DNA of 50,553 nucleotides. Source: Methanomassiliicoccales archaeon. GTDB lineage: Archaea > Thermoplasmatota > Thermoplasmata > Methanomassiliicoccales > JACIVX01. The stretch is taken from contig JARYLV010000012.1 in the NCBI GenBank assembly GCA_029907465.1, positions 1 through 50,553 of the forward strand, given 5' to 3'. The notes below the pieces were generated by a model. It was not told the DNA's origin. It did no database searches and worked only from the letters and a program-made list of their open reading frames with translations. Both the position numbers and the translations under genes were made by a program. Positions 1 to 8,638 of this stretch are shown piece after piece; position 1 is the stretch's first letter; each line of letters begins with the position of its first letter.

Positions 1-63
1 CATCGAAATTGAAAATCAACGAGCAAACCAGATAAGAGAGGTCCAGATTGCGGAGGAATCAAA

Positions 64-393
64 ATGAAGGTTTTTAGATATCAGGATTCGAAGGAGTTTG
101 AGCCCGTTCCAGGCGTAAAGAGACGAATGCTCGCTTGTGGGGAGAGAGCGCAAATTGTTGAATATTTCTTGCCGAAGGGTACAGTTTTCCCCGTACATAC
201 GCATCCACACGAGCAAACGGGTTTCGTAGAACGCGGTGTCCTTCGGGTTTTTATAGCAGGTCAGGAATATATTTTGAGCGCTGGAGACGGTTACTATATC
301 CCGCCGAATGTAGAACACTCCACAACGGCGATTGAAGATTGTATCAACGTCGACGTTTTCTCTCCTCCACGGGATGAGTACAGGGACCGTTGA
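64..393 (+). CDS. Small single-domain cupin protein
   Basis: A 109-residue single-domain cupin. The metal-binding motif is visible around residues 42-56 (THPHEQTGFVERG), and the second half of the barrel contains GDGYYIPPNVEHS. The two His pairs and the Glu would hold a divalent metal. Cupins of this size are small-molecule sensors, isomerases or dioxygenases, and the substrate cannot be read from the sequence. The start is supported by a GGAGGAATC ribosome-binding site just upstream. The gene is followed by about 500 bases without a convincing gene, so it looks monocistronic or the last gene of an operon that begins outside the window. Confidence 0.85.
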   Translation: MKVFRYQDSKEFEPVPGVKRRMLACGERAQIVEYFLPKGTVFPVHTHPHEQTGFVERGVLRVFIAGQEYILSAGDGYYIPPNVEHSTTAIEDCINVDVFSPPRDEYRDR

Positions 394-899
394 CTTTTCA
401 GATCATCATCGTGCAGAACTGATTACCTAATCTATTTGCGGTGAGTAATGTTTTGGATAAAGGCAATATATGTTTTGAACGGAATTTAAATCCCGATTTT
501 GCGGAGTTGTTCAAGATATTTCTCGGGATGATGAATATGTAAATTCCCTTTGCGAAGTCACCATGCTATTGCCTAATTGACTCCATGGCCTCATGAAATT
601 TGGGCCTCGGATTCCCATAAACCATGATAAATTACAGTGCGATTCTCAAATGTTGAAAGGAAAGGAAAAGTGCCCTCGGAAATGTTGATTTGAAAGCAAC
701 AAGGGTCCGCGAGAGATCTGGATTCAGATTAAGGAAGTCCCGGGTGAGGATCCATTAACCCAATCATTCACATCTCTTTCTAAGCGACACAAAATCGAAT
801 ATTCCGCTCTTTTATCATAAAGTGAGGGGTAAAATTGACGCTTTATCGGGAAACGAGTATCAATAGATCATACCCTACATCAATTGGAGGAACACAGCG
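394..899. other. Intergenic stretch, no gene seen
   Basis: About 500 bases between the cupin and the first DUF835 gene. Short ORFs here overlap the DUF835 gene in another frame and lack sensible composition. I see a few weak inverted repeats, for example GGGT...ACCC near 740-760, but no tRNA or convincing RNA. A GGAGG at about 886-890 belongs to the DUF835 gene. Confidence 0.5.
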
Positions 900-1370
900 A
901 TGATTTCAAAAGGAAAGCTATATCTTTTTATCGAGAGAGTTCCCCTGAGAACCCATCAAATACTGAGAAAGGAGCTGGCAAATGGCAAGAAGGTTCTTTA
1001 TATTTCGAAAAATGCTCCAGAGTTGCTTCGTTCTCAATTAAACTTCGAGCCGAAGAAGTTGCACATAAAATGGTTAAATCCGCGACCAAGAAATGATTGC
1101 ATTCCCCCAATGAATCTGGCCTTGTTCGAGTACTACGTGGACAATTTCATCAAAGAAAACAAAAATTGTATCGTTGTTTTGAATGGCATCGAAGTCCTTC
1201 AGATGTGGAACGGATTCGTCCCTGTCTTGAAGATTCTAAAGAATGTAAAGAACAAAATCAACACAAACTGTATTAGTATGCTCATCAGCATTGATCCAAA
1301 GACGCAGTTTGAAAACCAACTGAATTTACTCCAGAGCATTTCTGATGAAGTAATCTCCAGTTATACGTGA
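900..1370 (+). CDS. DUF835 domain protein
   Basis: A 156-residue protein of the archaeal DUF835 family. These are small alpha/beta proteins that look like a degenerate RecA/KaiC-type fold without a nucleotide-binding P-loop. Landmarks are the strand KVLYISKNAP (residues ~30-40), the strand CIVVLNGIEVLQMWNGF (~97-113) and the C-terminal strand SMLISIDP. The same pattern (LxxxxP, then VVFLDGLEYL, then DP) occurs in the two genes at 9.7-10.8 kb. Function is unknown; DUF835 domains are often attached to sensor or signalling proteins in archaea. The ATG start has a GGAGG about 9 bases upstream. An unrelated gene follows after a short gap. Confidence 0.75.
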   Translation: MISKGKLYLFIERVPLRTHQILRKELANGKKVLYISKNAPELLRSQLNFEPKKLHIKWLNPRPRNDCIPPMNLALFEYYVDNFIKENKNCIVVLNGIEVLQMWNGFVPVLKILKNVKNKINTNCISMLISIDPKTQFENQLNLLQSISDEVISSYT

Positions 1371-1426
1371 ATCGCCGTATCTTTGTTCGAAAGTTTCATC
1401 ATGGAGCCATTTGATAGAGATTGTGG

Positions 1427-2485
1427 ATGACAGCAGGGGATTTTGTCCAACGAATCAGGAAGCAAACGGAGCAATTGAGAGAAATTGAAGGTGCGTGCGG
1501 GATCTGTCATGGTACGCTTGAAGCCATTACTAGCGAAGGTGGTTCCGTTTCTGCTTATGAGAGACCAAACGGTATTTTGGCAACTATCAAAGACGATTCA
1601 GGAAATGAGATTGGTAGGGGATTTGATATAGTTTGGTCGCCTGCTGTCTTGGCAGCTGAAATTGACGCTGACCTTGTCCCGAGAAATCTAAAAGAAAGTT
1701 TGAGAGAAGACGCACTTACTCACGACCATGAAATAGATGCTGTTGCAGATCTTTTCGGTTACGGTCGCGTTCTGACGCCCTCAGTAATCGCTCTCCAATA
1801 CATTAATGACATTGGTGGCCGCACGCTTATTAGGAGAGAGGGGCTCGGTGTTGTCGCGCGGATGTTTGACAAGAATGACCAGCTCATTGTGACCTCATCT
1901 GTTTCATACTGTCCCACCTGCGCAATTGCGAAGGCAGCAGCTAGAAGCGAAGTGATATCATCGTATGTCAAAGAGAGGCTGAGCGGAGCTAGGAACACTG
2001 GAAGATTGAAATTCGAACGAAATGTGGAGAATCGATACGAGGCAAAGGGCGGTGCTGTCAGGACGAGCATCTACGAGGGTGACCGCATATTGGCTGACAG
2101 AGTGCTCGGTTGCTGCATTGCATATAGTACGACAAAGGCGGAAATTGCCGCGGGATTCATTCCACCCGAAGGTGCCAAGCGCTTCAAAGCCTACTGTAAT
2201 TTGTGTCCAATGAAGCATTGTTGGATGGAGAAGTCAATGGGTGCGATGGGCAATATCGTTCTTCATAGGCTCAGTGAGATTGGTACAGAAATTGAAGTTT
2301 CTGCAAATGGACTCATAATAGCGAGGATTCCAGGCAAGGAGACGATTCAGGGACGTGGAACTCTCTGCTCCCTGAGCGCTCTCACGAACATGCTCATAAC
2401 AAGTGATGGAAGCAAAGTGCTTAAGCCTTCTCCTGCGAGAAGATTTCCTGGTGTCAGGGATGAGAAAGAAAATCAGAATAACTGA
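1427..2485 (+). CDS. Cysteine-rich protein of unknown function
   Basis: A 352-residue protein I do not recognise. It has four cysteine groups: CxxC at residues 24-27, CxxC at 162-165, a CC pair at 229-230 and CxxCxxxxC at 257-265 (CNLCPMKHC). This spacing suggests iron-sulfur or zinc binding. There is no signal peptide or membrane segment, so it is probably cytosolic. The coding frame is open upstream to a TTG at 1421; I prefer the ATG at 1427. The next gene, a radical SAM enzyme, begins about 60 bases downstream on the same strand, so the two may work together. Function is not assigned; a redox or cofactor-modifying role is only a guess. Confidence 0.75.
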   Translation: MTAGDFVQRIRKQTEQLREIEGACGICHGTLEAITSEGGSVSAYERPNGILATIKDDSGNEIGRGFDIVWSPAVLAAEIDADLVPRNLKESLREDALTHDHEIDAVADLFGYGRVLTPSVIALQYINDIGGRTLIRREGLGVVARMFDKNDQLIVTSSVSYCPTCAIAKAAARSEVISSYVKERLSGARNTGRLKFERNVENRYEAKGGAVRTSIYEGDRILADRVLGCCIAYSTTKAEIAAGFIPPEGAKRFKAYCNLCPMKHCWMEKSMGAMGNIVLHRLSEIGTEIEVSANGLIIARIPGKETIQGRGTLCSLSALTNMLITSDGSKVLKPSPARRFPGVRDEKENQNN

Positions 2486-2548
2486 CCGATTAAGGGATTG
2501 GTAAGGTAAAAGTAAATTAGTTATTGGTTGCAATCTGTATTCTATTTA

Positions 2549-3259
2549 ATGAGGCTGATAGGACTCAAAAGAACGGGCGACAATGCAATAATCCAGTTCT
2601 ACGGATGTCCTCTACGATGTCAATATTGTACGCATGTAAAACAACCAAAAAGAGAGTTTGAGATGGAAGAAGTCCTCGAATTTGTTTCCGACCCAAAGAT
2701 CTCAGAAATTTACGTGGGTGGTGCTGAGCCGACACTTCAAAGGAAACAATTAATCGAATTACTCCAACGACTGAAACGCATGAACAAGAGAGTAATCTTA
2801 AAGACAAGTGGTTATGACCCAGATTTTCTCGTTGAAACGAAAGGACTTGTTAAAAAATATGTTGTTGAAATCAAGTGTCCTCTCGATGATCTCCTTTGTA
2901 CGATCCAGCTCACAAATCTCCCTGAGGATCGTGCACAAAAATACCTAGAAGCTCTAAAACGATCACTGGAAGTTCTTAGAGGGGAGAATGTGAGGATTTG
3001 GATCAGGGTCGTTCCTGGATATGTGACAAAGGAAGCAGTCGAACGCATAGGGAAGCAAATTGCTGGAATTGCATCTGAAGTCTTACTTTACCAGTTCTTG
3101 AGCAACCCAGAAAACGATGCTCCATTTGCAGGAATTGAAGAGCCGAGCCCTTCCGAATCTGAGATAATAGAGATGGCACGTGTTATGCTTGAATATGTCC
3201 CAAAAGTCATCGTCCGTGGGAAAGGTTTTGCAAATGAGTTCATGGCAGAGCGAGATTAG
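2549..3259 (+). CDS. Radical SAM enzyme, activating-enzyme type
   Basis: A radical SAM protein of about 236 residues with the cluster motif Cx3Cx2C in GCPLRCQYC near the N terminus. The GGAEPTL stretch matches the GGEP-type SAM-binding loop. The N-terminal layout and length are those of pyruvate formate-lyase or anaerobic ribonucleotide reductase activating enzymes. The frame is open to a TTG at 2528, but the ATG at 2549 places the usual short lead before the cluster. The ribonucleotide reductase in this window is class II and needs no glycyl-radical activase, so the target is unknown. The upstream cysteine-rich protein is a candidate partner. Confidence 0.8.
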   Translation: MRLIGLKRTGDNAIIQFYGCPLRCQYCTHVKQPKREFEMEEVLEFVSDPKISEIYVGGAEPTLQRKQLIELLQRLKRMNKRVILKTSGYDPDFLVETKGLVKKYVVEIKCPLDDLLCTIQLTNLPEDRAQKYLEALKRSLEVLRGENVRIWIRVVPGYVTKEAVERIGKQIAGIASEVLLYQFLSNPENDAPFAGIEEPSPSESEIIEMARVMLEYVPKVIVRGKGFANEFMAERD

Positions 3260-3333
3260 AGAACGCTCCATCGAATGAGATTGATTGATAGCGCGTATTC
3301 CTAAAGATGATACCGCGATAGATCGTTATTAGG

Positions 3334-4527
3334 TCAGATAACTGGACCGGTAATATAGATGTTCATAGCCTCTTCATATCGCAGCTTTTCTGCTTTGACC
3401 GCCTTTCCAGATGCCACTGCAAAAAGCTCCTTGACAATAATATGAGCGGCATCATTCAAGTCTAATTCGCTCGAGAGAATTCCGCTGACGTCGATGTCTA
3501 TGTGATCCGCCAACATCTTTGCCGTTTTCGGGTTGCCAGTTATCTTTACTGTGGGGACAAAAGGAAACCCTTGAGGCGCACCCCTTCCAGTCGTGAAGGC
3601 AATTGTGGTTGCGCCAGCAGCCGCTAATGCGGTCAGGAGTTCTGGTTCTCTTCCTGGCGAGTCGACGAAGAATAAACCCTTTCCTGAGATTCTTTCACCG
3701 TACTGAAGCACCCCATCAATCTTCCTGCTTCCAGTTTTAATAGCAGCACCGAGGGACTTCTCTTCAATTGTTGAGAGTCCTCCTTTAATGTTCCCCTGAG
3801 TCGGTTGTCCTCCGCGCATATCAACGCCCGTGGCCTTAGCCCTCCCCTCAATATTGAGTATCGTTTTCAGGATCAGATCCTTCAACTCAGGTGTCCGTCC
3901 GCGAGCGGCAAGATGTTCTTCAGCCCCGATGAACTCTGTCGTTTCACCGAAGACGCACGTTGCACCCAGATCGATCAACTGATCGACAACAACTCCTAGC
4001 GCAGGATTTGCAGTGATACCCGAGGTTGTATCGGATCCACCGCACTTGAGACCGAGTACGAGGTTCGTGATGTCGGTATCCTTTCTTTTCATCATCGAAT
4101 ATTCATCATATAATCTCGACGAAATCTTTTTACCAAGTTCAACTGCGCGCTTTGCTCCACCCACTTCCTGTATCACGATTGTCTCGACAGGTTTATTAGA
4201 ATGTGATATTTCGTCGGCAATTTTCTGGATATCAACGCTCTCGCAACCTAACCCGACGAGAATAACTGCAGCCAGATTCGGGTTCTGCCCTAAGGAGGAG
4301 AGAGTTTTTTCGACTACTTTCAAATCGGTCGAGACCTGGGCGCATCCCTGTCCGTGAACGAAATATTTTATTCCTCTTTTCGCCGATGAGATCCGCTTTG
4401 AGACCTCATTCGCACATACAACCGTGGATATTACACCGATAAAGTTTCTCGTCCCAAATGTCCCATCTGGTCGTTCATATCCTTTAAATGTCTTCTTTTC
4501 AACTGTCAATATCTCACATCCATTCAA
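3334..4527 (-). CDS. UxaA-family hydrolase/lyase large subunit
   Basis: A protein of about 397 residues of the UxaA family (altronate dehydratase, galactarate dehydratase and sulfolactate sulfo-lyase large subunits). Typical features are the N-terminal GYERPDGTFGTRN, the LGLKCGGSDTTSGITANPALG segment with its conserved Cys, and a C-terminal part with TTGRGAPQGFPFVPTVKITGN. Family members eliminate water or sulfite from hydroxy acids using a metal. They usually have a small SAF-domain partner; none is seen next to it, and the adjacent 80-residue protein does not look like SAF. The start codon appears to be TTG and could be a few codons further in. The substrate is unknown; a sulfolactate-type substrate would be interesting because CoM synthesis uses sulfo-acids. 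Confidence 0.75.
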   Translation of the reverse strand: MNGCEILTVEKKTFKGYERPDGTFGTRNFIGVISTVVCANEVSKRISSAKRGIKYFVHGQGCAQVSTDLKVVEKTLSSLGQNPNLAAVILVGLGCESVDIQKIADEISHSNKPVETIVIQEVGGAKRAVELGKKISSRLYDEYSMMKRKDTDITNLVLGLKCGGSDTTSGITANPALGVVVDQLIDLGATCVFGETTEFIGAEEHLAARGRTPELKDLILKTILNIEGRAKATGVDMRGGQPTQGNIKGGLSTIEEKSLGAAIKTGSRKIDGVLQYGERISGKGLFFVDSPGREPELLTALAAAGATTIAFTTGRGAPQGFPFVPTVKITGNPKTAKMLADHIDIDVSGILSSELDLNDAAHIIVKELFAVASGKAVKAEKLRYEEAMNIYITGPVI

Positions 4528-4561
4528 TATGGATTCAAATTAAATTAATTCATTCTCTAAT

Positions 4562-4801
4562 TCATTCGGAGATCTGTTGTATGAATCGCTTCACGTGATA
4601 GTCCCATTCTTCTGAAATAATGTCAACATCTGTTCTGCCGTTCTTGCATGCACTGACTCTCACCCGACCTCCGCCACCCTGAAGCAAAACATAATTATCC
4701 CCACGTTCCACAATCGCGAGGCCTAGTTTCCCGAAGTAATCGATAGCCTTCTCAACGACTTGATCGGGAGATAATCCTGTGTGTGCTCCGAATCTCATCA
4801 T
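4562..4801 (-). CDS. Small conserved-looking hypothetical protein
   Basis: About 79 residues, soluble, with a central beta-rich part (NYVLLQGGGGRVRVSACKNG) followed by an acidic/aromatic tail. I chose the ATG at 4801, which has an AAGGGGA ribosome-binding site; a second ATG follows immediately. It ends about 35 bases before the UxaA-type gene on the same strand, so the two are likely cotranscribed. No family is recognised and no function is proposed. Confidence 0.6.
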   Translation of the reverse strand: MMRFGAHTGLSPDQVVEKAIDYFGKLGLAIVERGDNYVLLQGGGGRVRVSACKNGRTDVDIISEEWDYHVKRFIQQISE

Positions 4802-4967
4802 CAAATCCCCTTCTTAAGTCAGGATTGCCATGACTCTATAAATACCATCTTCCTCACTTGACTCAACACCATCAAATCAAAGTTTAATCAAACTAACAAT
4901 ATCTCGACCTCTAATCTCTCCAACAAAGAAAGATTAAATAAGTCGCTAATTGAATTGATTGGGTTAT

Positions 4968-6773
4968 ATGAATCCTCATGAATTTCCAGAACTTAGCACA
5001 AATGCGTTAAGAGTATTAGAAAAAAGATATCTAAGAAAAGATGAAACTGGCAAAGTTATTGAGACCCCCGATGAGATGTTCAGGAGGGTCGCGGAAAATA
5101 TCGCCTCAGTTAATAGACTATACCATGACGGAAGGGGCGTTGAGGCGGAGGCTGAAGAATTTTATCTGATGATGAGAAAGCTCGAATTTCTGCCTAATTC
5201 CCCAGCCCTTATGAACGCTGGAACTGAGATCCAACAACTCGCGGCTTGCTTCGTTATTCCCGTTGAAGACTCAATCGAGAGCATTTATGATGCTATCAAG
5301 TACGCTGCACTCATTCATCAGAGCGGGGGCGGTACGGGATTTTCCTTTTCAAAGTTAAGGCCTGAGGGGGACATCGTCAAATCGACTGGTGGAATTGCAT
5401 CTGGGCCTGTTTCTTTCATGAAAGTCTTCGATGCTGCCACTGAAGCAATCAAACAAGGTGGTCGACGGCGTGGGGCTTCCATGGGTGTCCTGAGGGTTGA
5501 CCATCCAGACATCAAGAAATTCATCCGCGCAAAGGAGGATCTCCATTCATTGTCGAATTTCAATATCTCAGTGAGTGTAACAAATGAGTTCATGAGAAAA
5601 GTGGAGCTAGGACAGGACTTTGACCTCATTAATCCACGCAACGGAAAAGTGATGGGGACGCTTAACGCATCAGAATTATTCAATGAGATCTGTTACTATG
5701 CTTGGAAAACAGGCGATCCTGGACTAATTTTTTATGATACGATTAATGAGGCAAATCCCACACCTGGCCTCGGACCCATTGAAGCGACGAATCCTTGCGG
5801 CGAAGTACCACTTCTACCGTTTGAGGCTTGTAACCTTGGATCAATAAACCTCTCGCGTCTCGTAAGAGAGAAAAGGGGGGATCGCGAATTCGATTGGGAG
5901 AGACTCGAGGAGCTCGTTGATGCGGGTATTCGATTTCTAGATAACGTGATTGACGCGAGCAGATATCCGCTTCCCCAAGTAACCGAAATCGCAAGGGGTA
6001 ACAGGAAGATTGGCCTGGGAGTAATGGGTTTTGCGGACGCTCTGCTAAAATTGGGGATTCCATACGGGTCAGACGAATCGATGAGATTTGCTGAAAAGGT
6101 GATCAGCTTCATTAGGAAGAAAGGGGAGGAGACGACCAGAAGAATCGGAGAAGAACGCGGGAGTTTTCCGAATATTGACAAGAGCATTTATAGACACCCG
6201 AGGCGCAATGCAACGATCCTAAGCATTGCGCCAACAGGAACGATAAGCATCATCGCAGATTGTTCAAGTGGTATCGAGCCACTGTATGCGATTTACTACG
6301 TAAGACACGTCCTCGAGGGTGAGCATCTGAGAGAAATACACCCAGAATTTGTCAAGATTGCAAAGGAAAGGGGATTTTATAGCGCTGAGCTTATTAATTC
6401 ACTATCTACAACGACATCAATTCAGCATCTCGACTCAATTCCAGAGGACGTGAGGAAGCTTTTCTTAACTTCACATGACGTGCCTCCAGAGCAGCAAGTT
6501 CGACTACAGTCTGTTTTTCAGAAATATGTTGATAATGCAGTTTCAAAAACAATCAATATGCGTTCGACTTGCACCGTGAGGGATGTAAGTGAAATTTTCA
6601 AGCTCGCATTTGCGCTAAAATGCAAAGGGATTACTGTCTACCGCGAGGGATCTAAGCCAGGACAGGTTTTCACGACCGCAAAAGGCGGTATTACTTGTCC
6701 CGATTGCGGGGGAGTCCTCAGAGTTGAAGAAGGAACATTTGTATGCAGTGTATGCGGGCTATCAAATCTGTGA
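4968..6773 (+). CDS. nrdJ: Class II (adenosylcobalamin-dependent) ribonucleotide reductase
   Basis: Reduces ribonucleotides to deoxyribonucleotides using adenosylcobalamin as radical source, so it works with or without oxygen. About 601 residues. The ten-stranded barrel is marked by SNFNISVSVTNEFM, the NPCGEVPLLPFEACNLGSINLS segment with its active-site cysteine and radical-transfer loop, and SIAPTGTISIIADCSSGIEP. The C terminus carries a zinc-ribbon-like CPDCGG...CSVCG that probably replaces the usual C-terminal redox cysteines or binds zinc. The start is taken at the ATG at 4968; the frame is open to a TTG at 4959. A TATA-like AAATAAG about 35 bases upstream suggests a very short leader. 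Use of B12 fits an organism with corrinoid methyl transfer. Confidence 0.93.
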   Translation: MNPHEFPELSTNALRVLEKRYLRKDETGKVIETPDEMFRRVAENIASVNRLYHDGRGVEAEAEEFYLMMRKLEFLPNSPALMNAGTEIQQLAACFVIPVEDSIESIYDAIKYAALIHQSGGGTGFSFSKLRPEGDIVKSTGGIASGPVSFMKVFDAATEAIKQGGRRRGASMGVLRVDHPDIKKFIRAKEDLHSLSNFNISVSVTNEFMRKVELGQDFDLINPRNGKVMGTLNASELFNEICYYAWKTGDPGLIFYDTINEANPTPGLGPIEATNPCGEVPLLPFEACNLGSINLSRLVREKRGDREFDWERLEELVDAGIRFLDNVIDASRYPLPQVTEIARGNRKIGLGVMGFADALLKLGIPYGSDESMRFAEKVISFIRKKGEETTRRIGEERGSFPNIDKSIYRHPRRNATILSIAPTGTISIIADCSSGIEPLYAIYYVRHVLEGEHLREIHPEFVKIAKERGFYSAELINSLSTTTSIQHLDSIPEDVRKLFLTSHDVPPEQQVRLQSVFQKYVDNAVSKTINMRSTCTVRDVSEIFKLAFALKCKGITVYREGSKPGQVFTTAKGGITCPDCGGVLRVEEGTFVCSVCGLSNL

Positions 6774-6914
6774 TTTCGAATATGAGGAACTTGGAATCGA
6801 ATGCCGTTAAAAAGTGCTGACTTCGCGCGAATTCGGAGAACCTGACGCGAACAGGTGTACACTTCTAATCCAGTACTTCGTTAGCAAATATCACGGCTAT
6901 CCTTTTCTAAAAGG

Positions 6915-6949
6915 CATCCTTTAGCGAAGGATGTTATCAAAAATGATAA
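6915..6949 (+). terminator. Two tandem hairpins downstream of nrdJ
   Basis: A perfect 7-bp hairpin (CATCCTT, loop TAGCG, AAGGATG; 6915-6933) is followed directly by a second small hairpin (TTATCA, AAAA, TGATAA; 6934-6949). They lie about 140 bases after the nrdJ stop. They could end the nrdJ transcript, or stabilise its 3' end. There is no strong T run, so the terminator call is uncertain. Confidence 0.35.
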
Positions 6950-7043
6950 AATTTACAACACGTTTATATTCGGCGATATCAAACAATTTAACAGAGATTA
7001 CGAGGAATCATCGCTCAACAGAACGGTTGACGATGACTCCCTG

Positions 7044-7131
7044 TGCCGACTTCACTATCTATGACCCCCAAAAAAAAGTTAGCCTTCTTAAGAAAGTTTC
7101 CTCCCCCCTTGGGATCGGAGTGAAGTCGGCA
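7044..7131. ncRNA. Candidate structured RNA closed by a 13-bp stem
   Basis: A perfect 13-bp inverted repeat (TGCCGACTTCACT at 7044-7056, AGTGAAGTCGGCA at 7119-7131) encloses a nested 5-bp stem (CCCAA 7067-7071 with TTGGG 7109-7113) and a TTCTTAAGAA palindrome. It stands alone in the 490-base gap between nrdJ and trpB2. The length of about 88 bases and closed ends suit a small RNA, a leader element or a tiny mobile or repeat element. The strand is undecided. It ends about 100 bases before the likely trpB2 TATA box, so it is probably not the trpB2 leader. Confidence 0.4.
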
Positions 7132-7266
7132 ATTATCCTTTTCGATTGTTGATGCATTATTCTCATTGCTGTCATTTTTATTTAAAGACGGGTCAAAATT
7201 ATAGTACGTATATGTACATCAATTCGCACAAATGTTAAATATTCCCGGGATATTATCAATCCCCCA

Positions 7267-8586
7267 ATGACTCAAGTGCTCAATGATTCAAGGATTATGC
7301 TTGGAATAGAGGACATACCGAAGAAATGGTACAATATCGTCGCGGATCTGCCGGAGCCGTTGCCACCTCCACTTCATCCAGCAACAATGGAACCTGTGAA
7401 ACTCGATGATTTGAAGGCGATCTTTCCGATCAGTCTAATTCAGCAGGAAGTCTCACAAGAAAGGTATATTGATATTCCTGATGAGGTTCGGGAAGCCTTC
7501 ATCCTTCTTGGGAGACCAACTCCCCTGCAGAGGGCTAGACGCCTGGAAAAATACCTGAAGACACCAGCAAAGATTTACTTCAAGCGGGAAGACGTGAGCC
7601 CTTGCGGCAGTCATAAGCCAAACACAGCTGTTGCTCAGGCATACTATAACATGAAGGACGGCACTGAAAATCTAACGACTGAGACTGGAGCGGGTCAGTG
7701 GGGCTCAGCATTGAGCCTCGCATGTTCAATCTTCAATCTCAATTGCACAGTGTTCATGGTTCGTGTTAGCTACGAACAAAAACCATACCGCAGGCACGTT
7801 ATGGAAACTTACGGTGCGCGCGTGTTTCCATCGCCAAGCATGGAAACAGAATATGGCAGAAAGCTCAACCAGACATCCCCAAATCATCCTGGTTCCCTCG
7901 GCATTGCAATATCCGAGGCGATCGAAGCAGCTGTAAAGGGTAAGAATACAAAGTACAGTCTCGGAAGTGTGCTGAATCATGTCATGCTCCATCAAACAGT
8001 CATCGGGCTCGAGGTGATGCAGCAGTTGAGAATGCTCGATGTTGTCCCAGACTATATGATAGGATGCGTCGGTGGTGGGAGTAATTTCGCTGGATTCGCA
8101 TTCCCCATGATTGGGGAGAAGCTCAAGGGAAGAATCCACACTGAGTTTATCGCCGTTGAACCAAAATCAGTTCCTTCACTAACTGGTGGAAAATACGAAT
8201 ACGATTTCGGCGACACAGCTGGGATGACACCACTTTTAAAGATGTACACCCTGGGACACGAGTTTGTGCCATCCCCAATTCATGCAGGTGGATTGAGATA
8301 CCACGGGATGGCTCCCACGGTCAGCCTCCTGGCGAAGATGGGTATAATTAAACCAGTGGCCTACGACCAGAAGGAAACGTTTGCTGCAGGCGTCACCTTC
8401 GCGCGTGCAGAAGGAATTATCCCAGCTCCAGAAACAAATCATGCTATCAAGGCCGCAATCGATCTTGCTCTGGAAGCAAAGGAGAAAAAAGAAGAGAAAG
8501 TCATCGTTTTCAATCTATCTGGTCATGGGCTCCTCGATCTAGGGGGATATGCGACATATCTCAGTGGAAAAATGAACAGCTCATAG
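7267..8586 (+). CDS. trpB2: Tryptophan synthase beta chain, TrpB2 type
   Basis: A PLP enzyme that condenses serine and indole to tryptophan. Its 439 residues and N-terminal extension ([18 protein letters not shown]) are typical of TrpB2, the stand-alone archaeal type that does not pair with TrpA in the usual way. The PLP lysine is in GSHKPNTA, the phosphate-binding glycines are in [11 protein letters not shown], and [10 protein letters not shown] is the substrate loop. A TATA-like GTTAAAT lies about 29 bases upstream of the ATG with no ribosome-binding site, so the mRNA is probably leaderless. A TCCCGGGA palindrome (7243-7250) between TATA and ATG could be an operator. No other trp genes are nearby, so a salvage role is possible. 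Confidence 0.93.
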   Translation: MTQVLNDSRIMLGIEDIPKKWYNIVADLPEPLPPPLHPATMEPVKLDDLKAIFPISLIQQEVSQERYIDIPDEVREAFILLGRPTPLQRARRLEKYLKTPAKIYFKREDVSPCGSHKPNTAVAQAYYNMKDGTENLTTETGAGQWGSALSLACSIFNLNCTVFMVRVSYEQKPYRRHVMETYGARVFPSPSMETEYGRKLNQTSPNHPGSLGIAISEAIEAAVKGKNTKYSLGSVLNHVMLHQTVIGLEVMQQLRMLDVVPDYMIGCVGGGSNFAGFAFPMIGEKLKGRIHTEFIAVEPKSVPSLTGGKYEYDFGDTAGMTPLLKMYTLGHEFVPSPIHAGGLRYHGMAPTVSLLAKMGIIKPVAYDQKETFAAGVTFARAEGIIPAPETNHAIKAAIDLALEAKEKKEEKVIVFNLSGHGLLDLGGYATYLSGKMNSS

Positions 8587-8617
8587 CCCTAGGAAGTTGT
8601 TCACCTATGCTTGGGTG

Positions 8618-8638
8618 CCTTTGCATCGGATGCAAAGG
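8618..8638 (+). terminator. Hairpin terminator after trpB2
   Basis: A perfect 9-bp stem (CCTTTGCAT, loop CGG, ATGCAAAGG) 30 bases after the trpB2 stop is followed by a pyrimidine/T-rich tract (TCACTTTCTTTTCT). This is a good intrinsic-type terminator for trpB2. Confidence 0.6.

Noticed and set aside
2549-3259. Calling the radical SAM gene nrdG
   Set aside because: The ribonucleotide reductase in the window is class II, which needs no glycyl-radical activase. The target is unknown.
6931-7152. 73-codon frame between nrdJ and trpB2
   Set aside because: It consists of hairpins and the 13-bp inverted repeat; it is better explained as structured or regulatory DNA.
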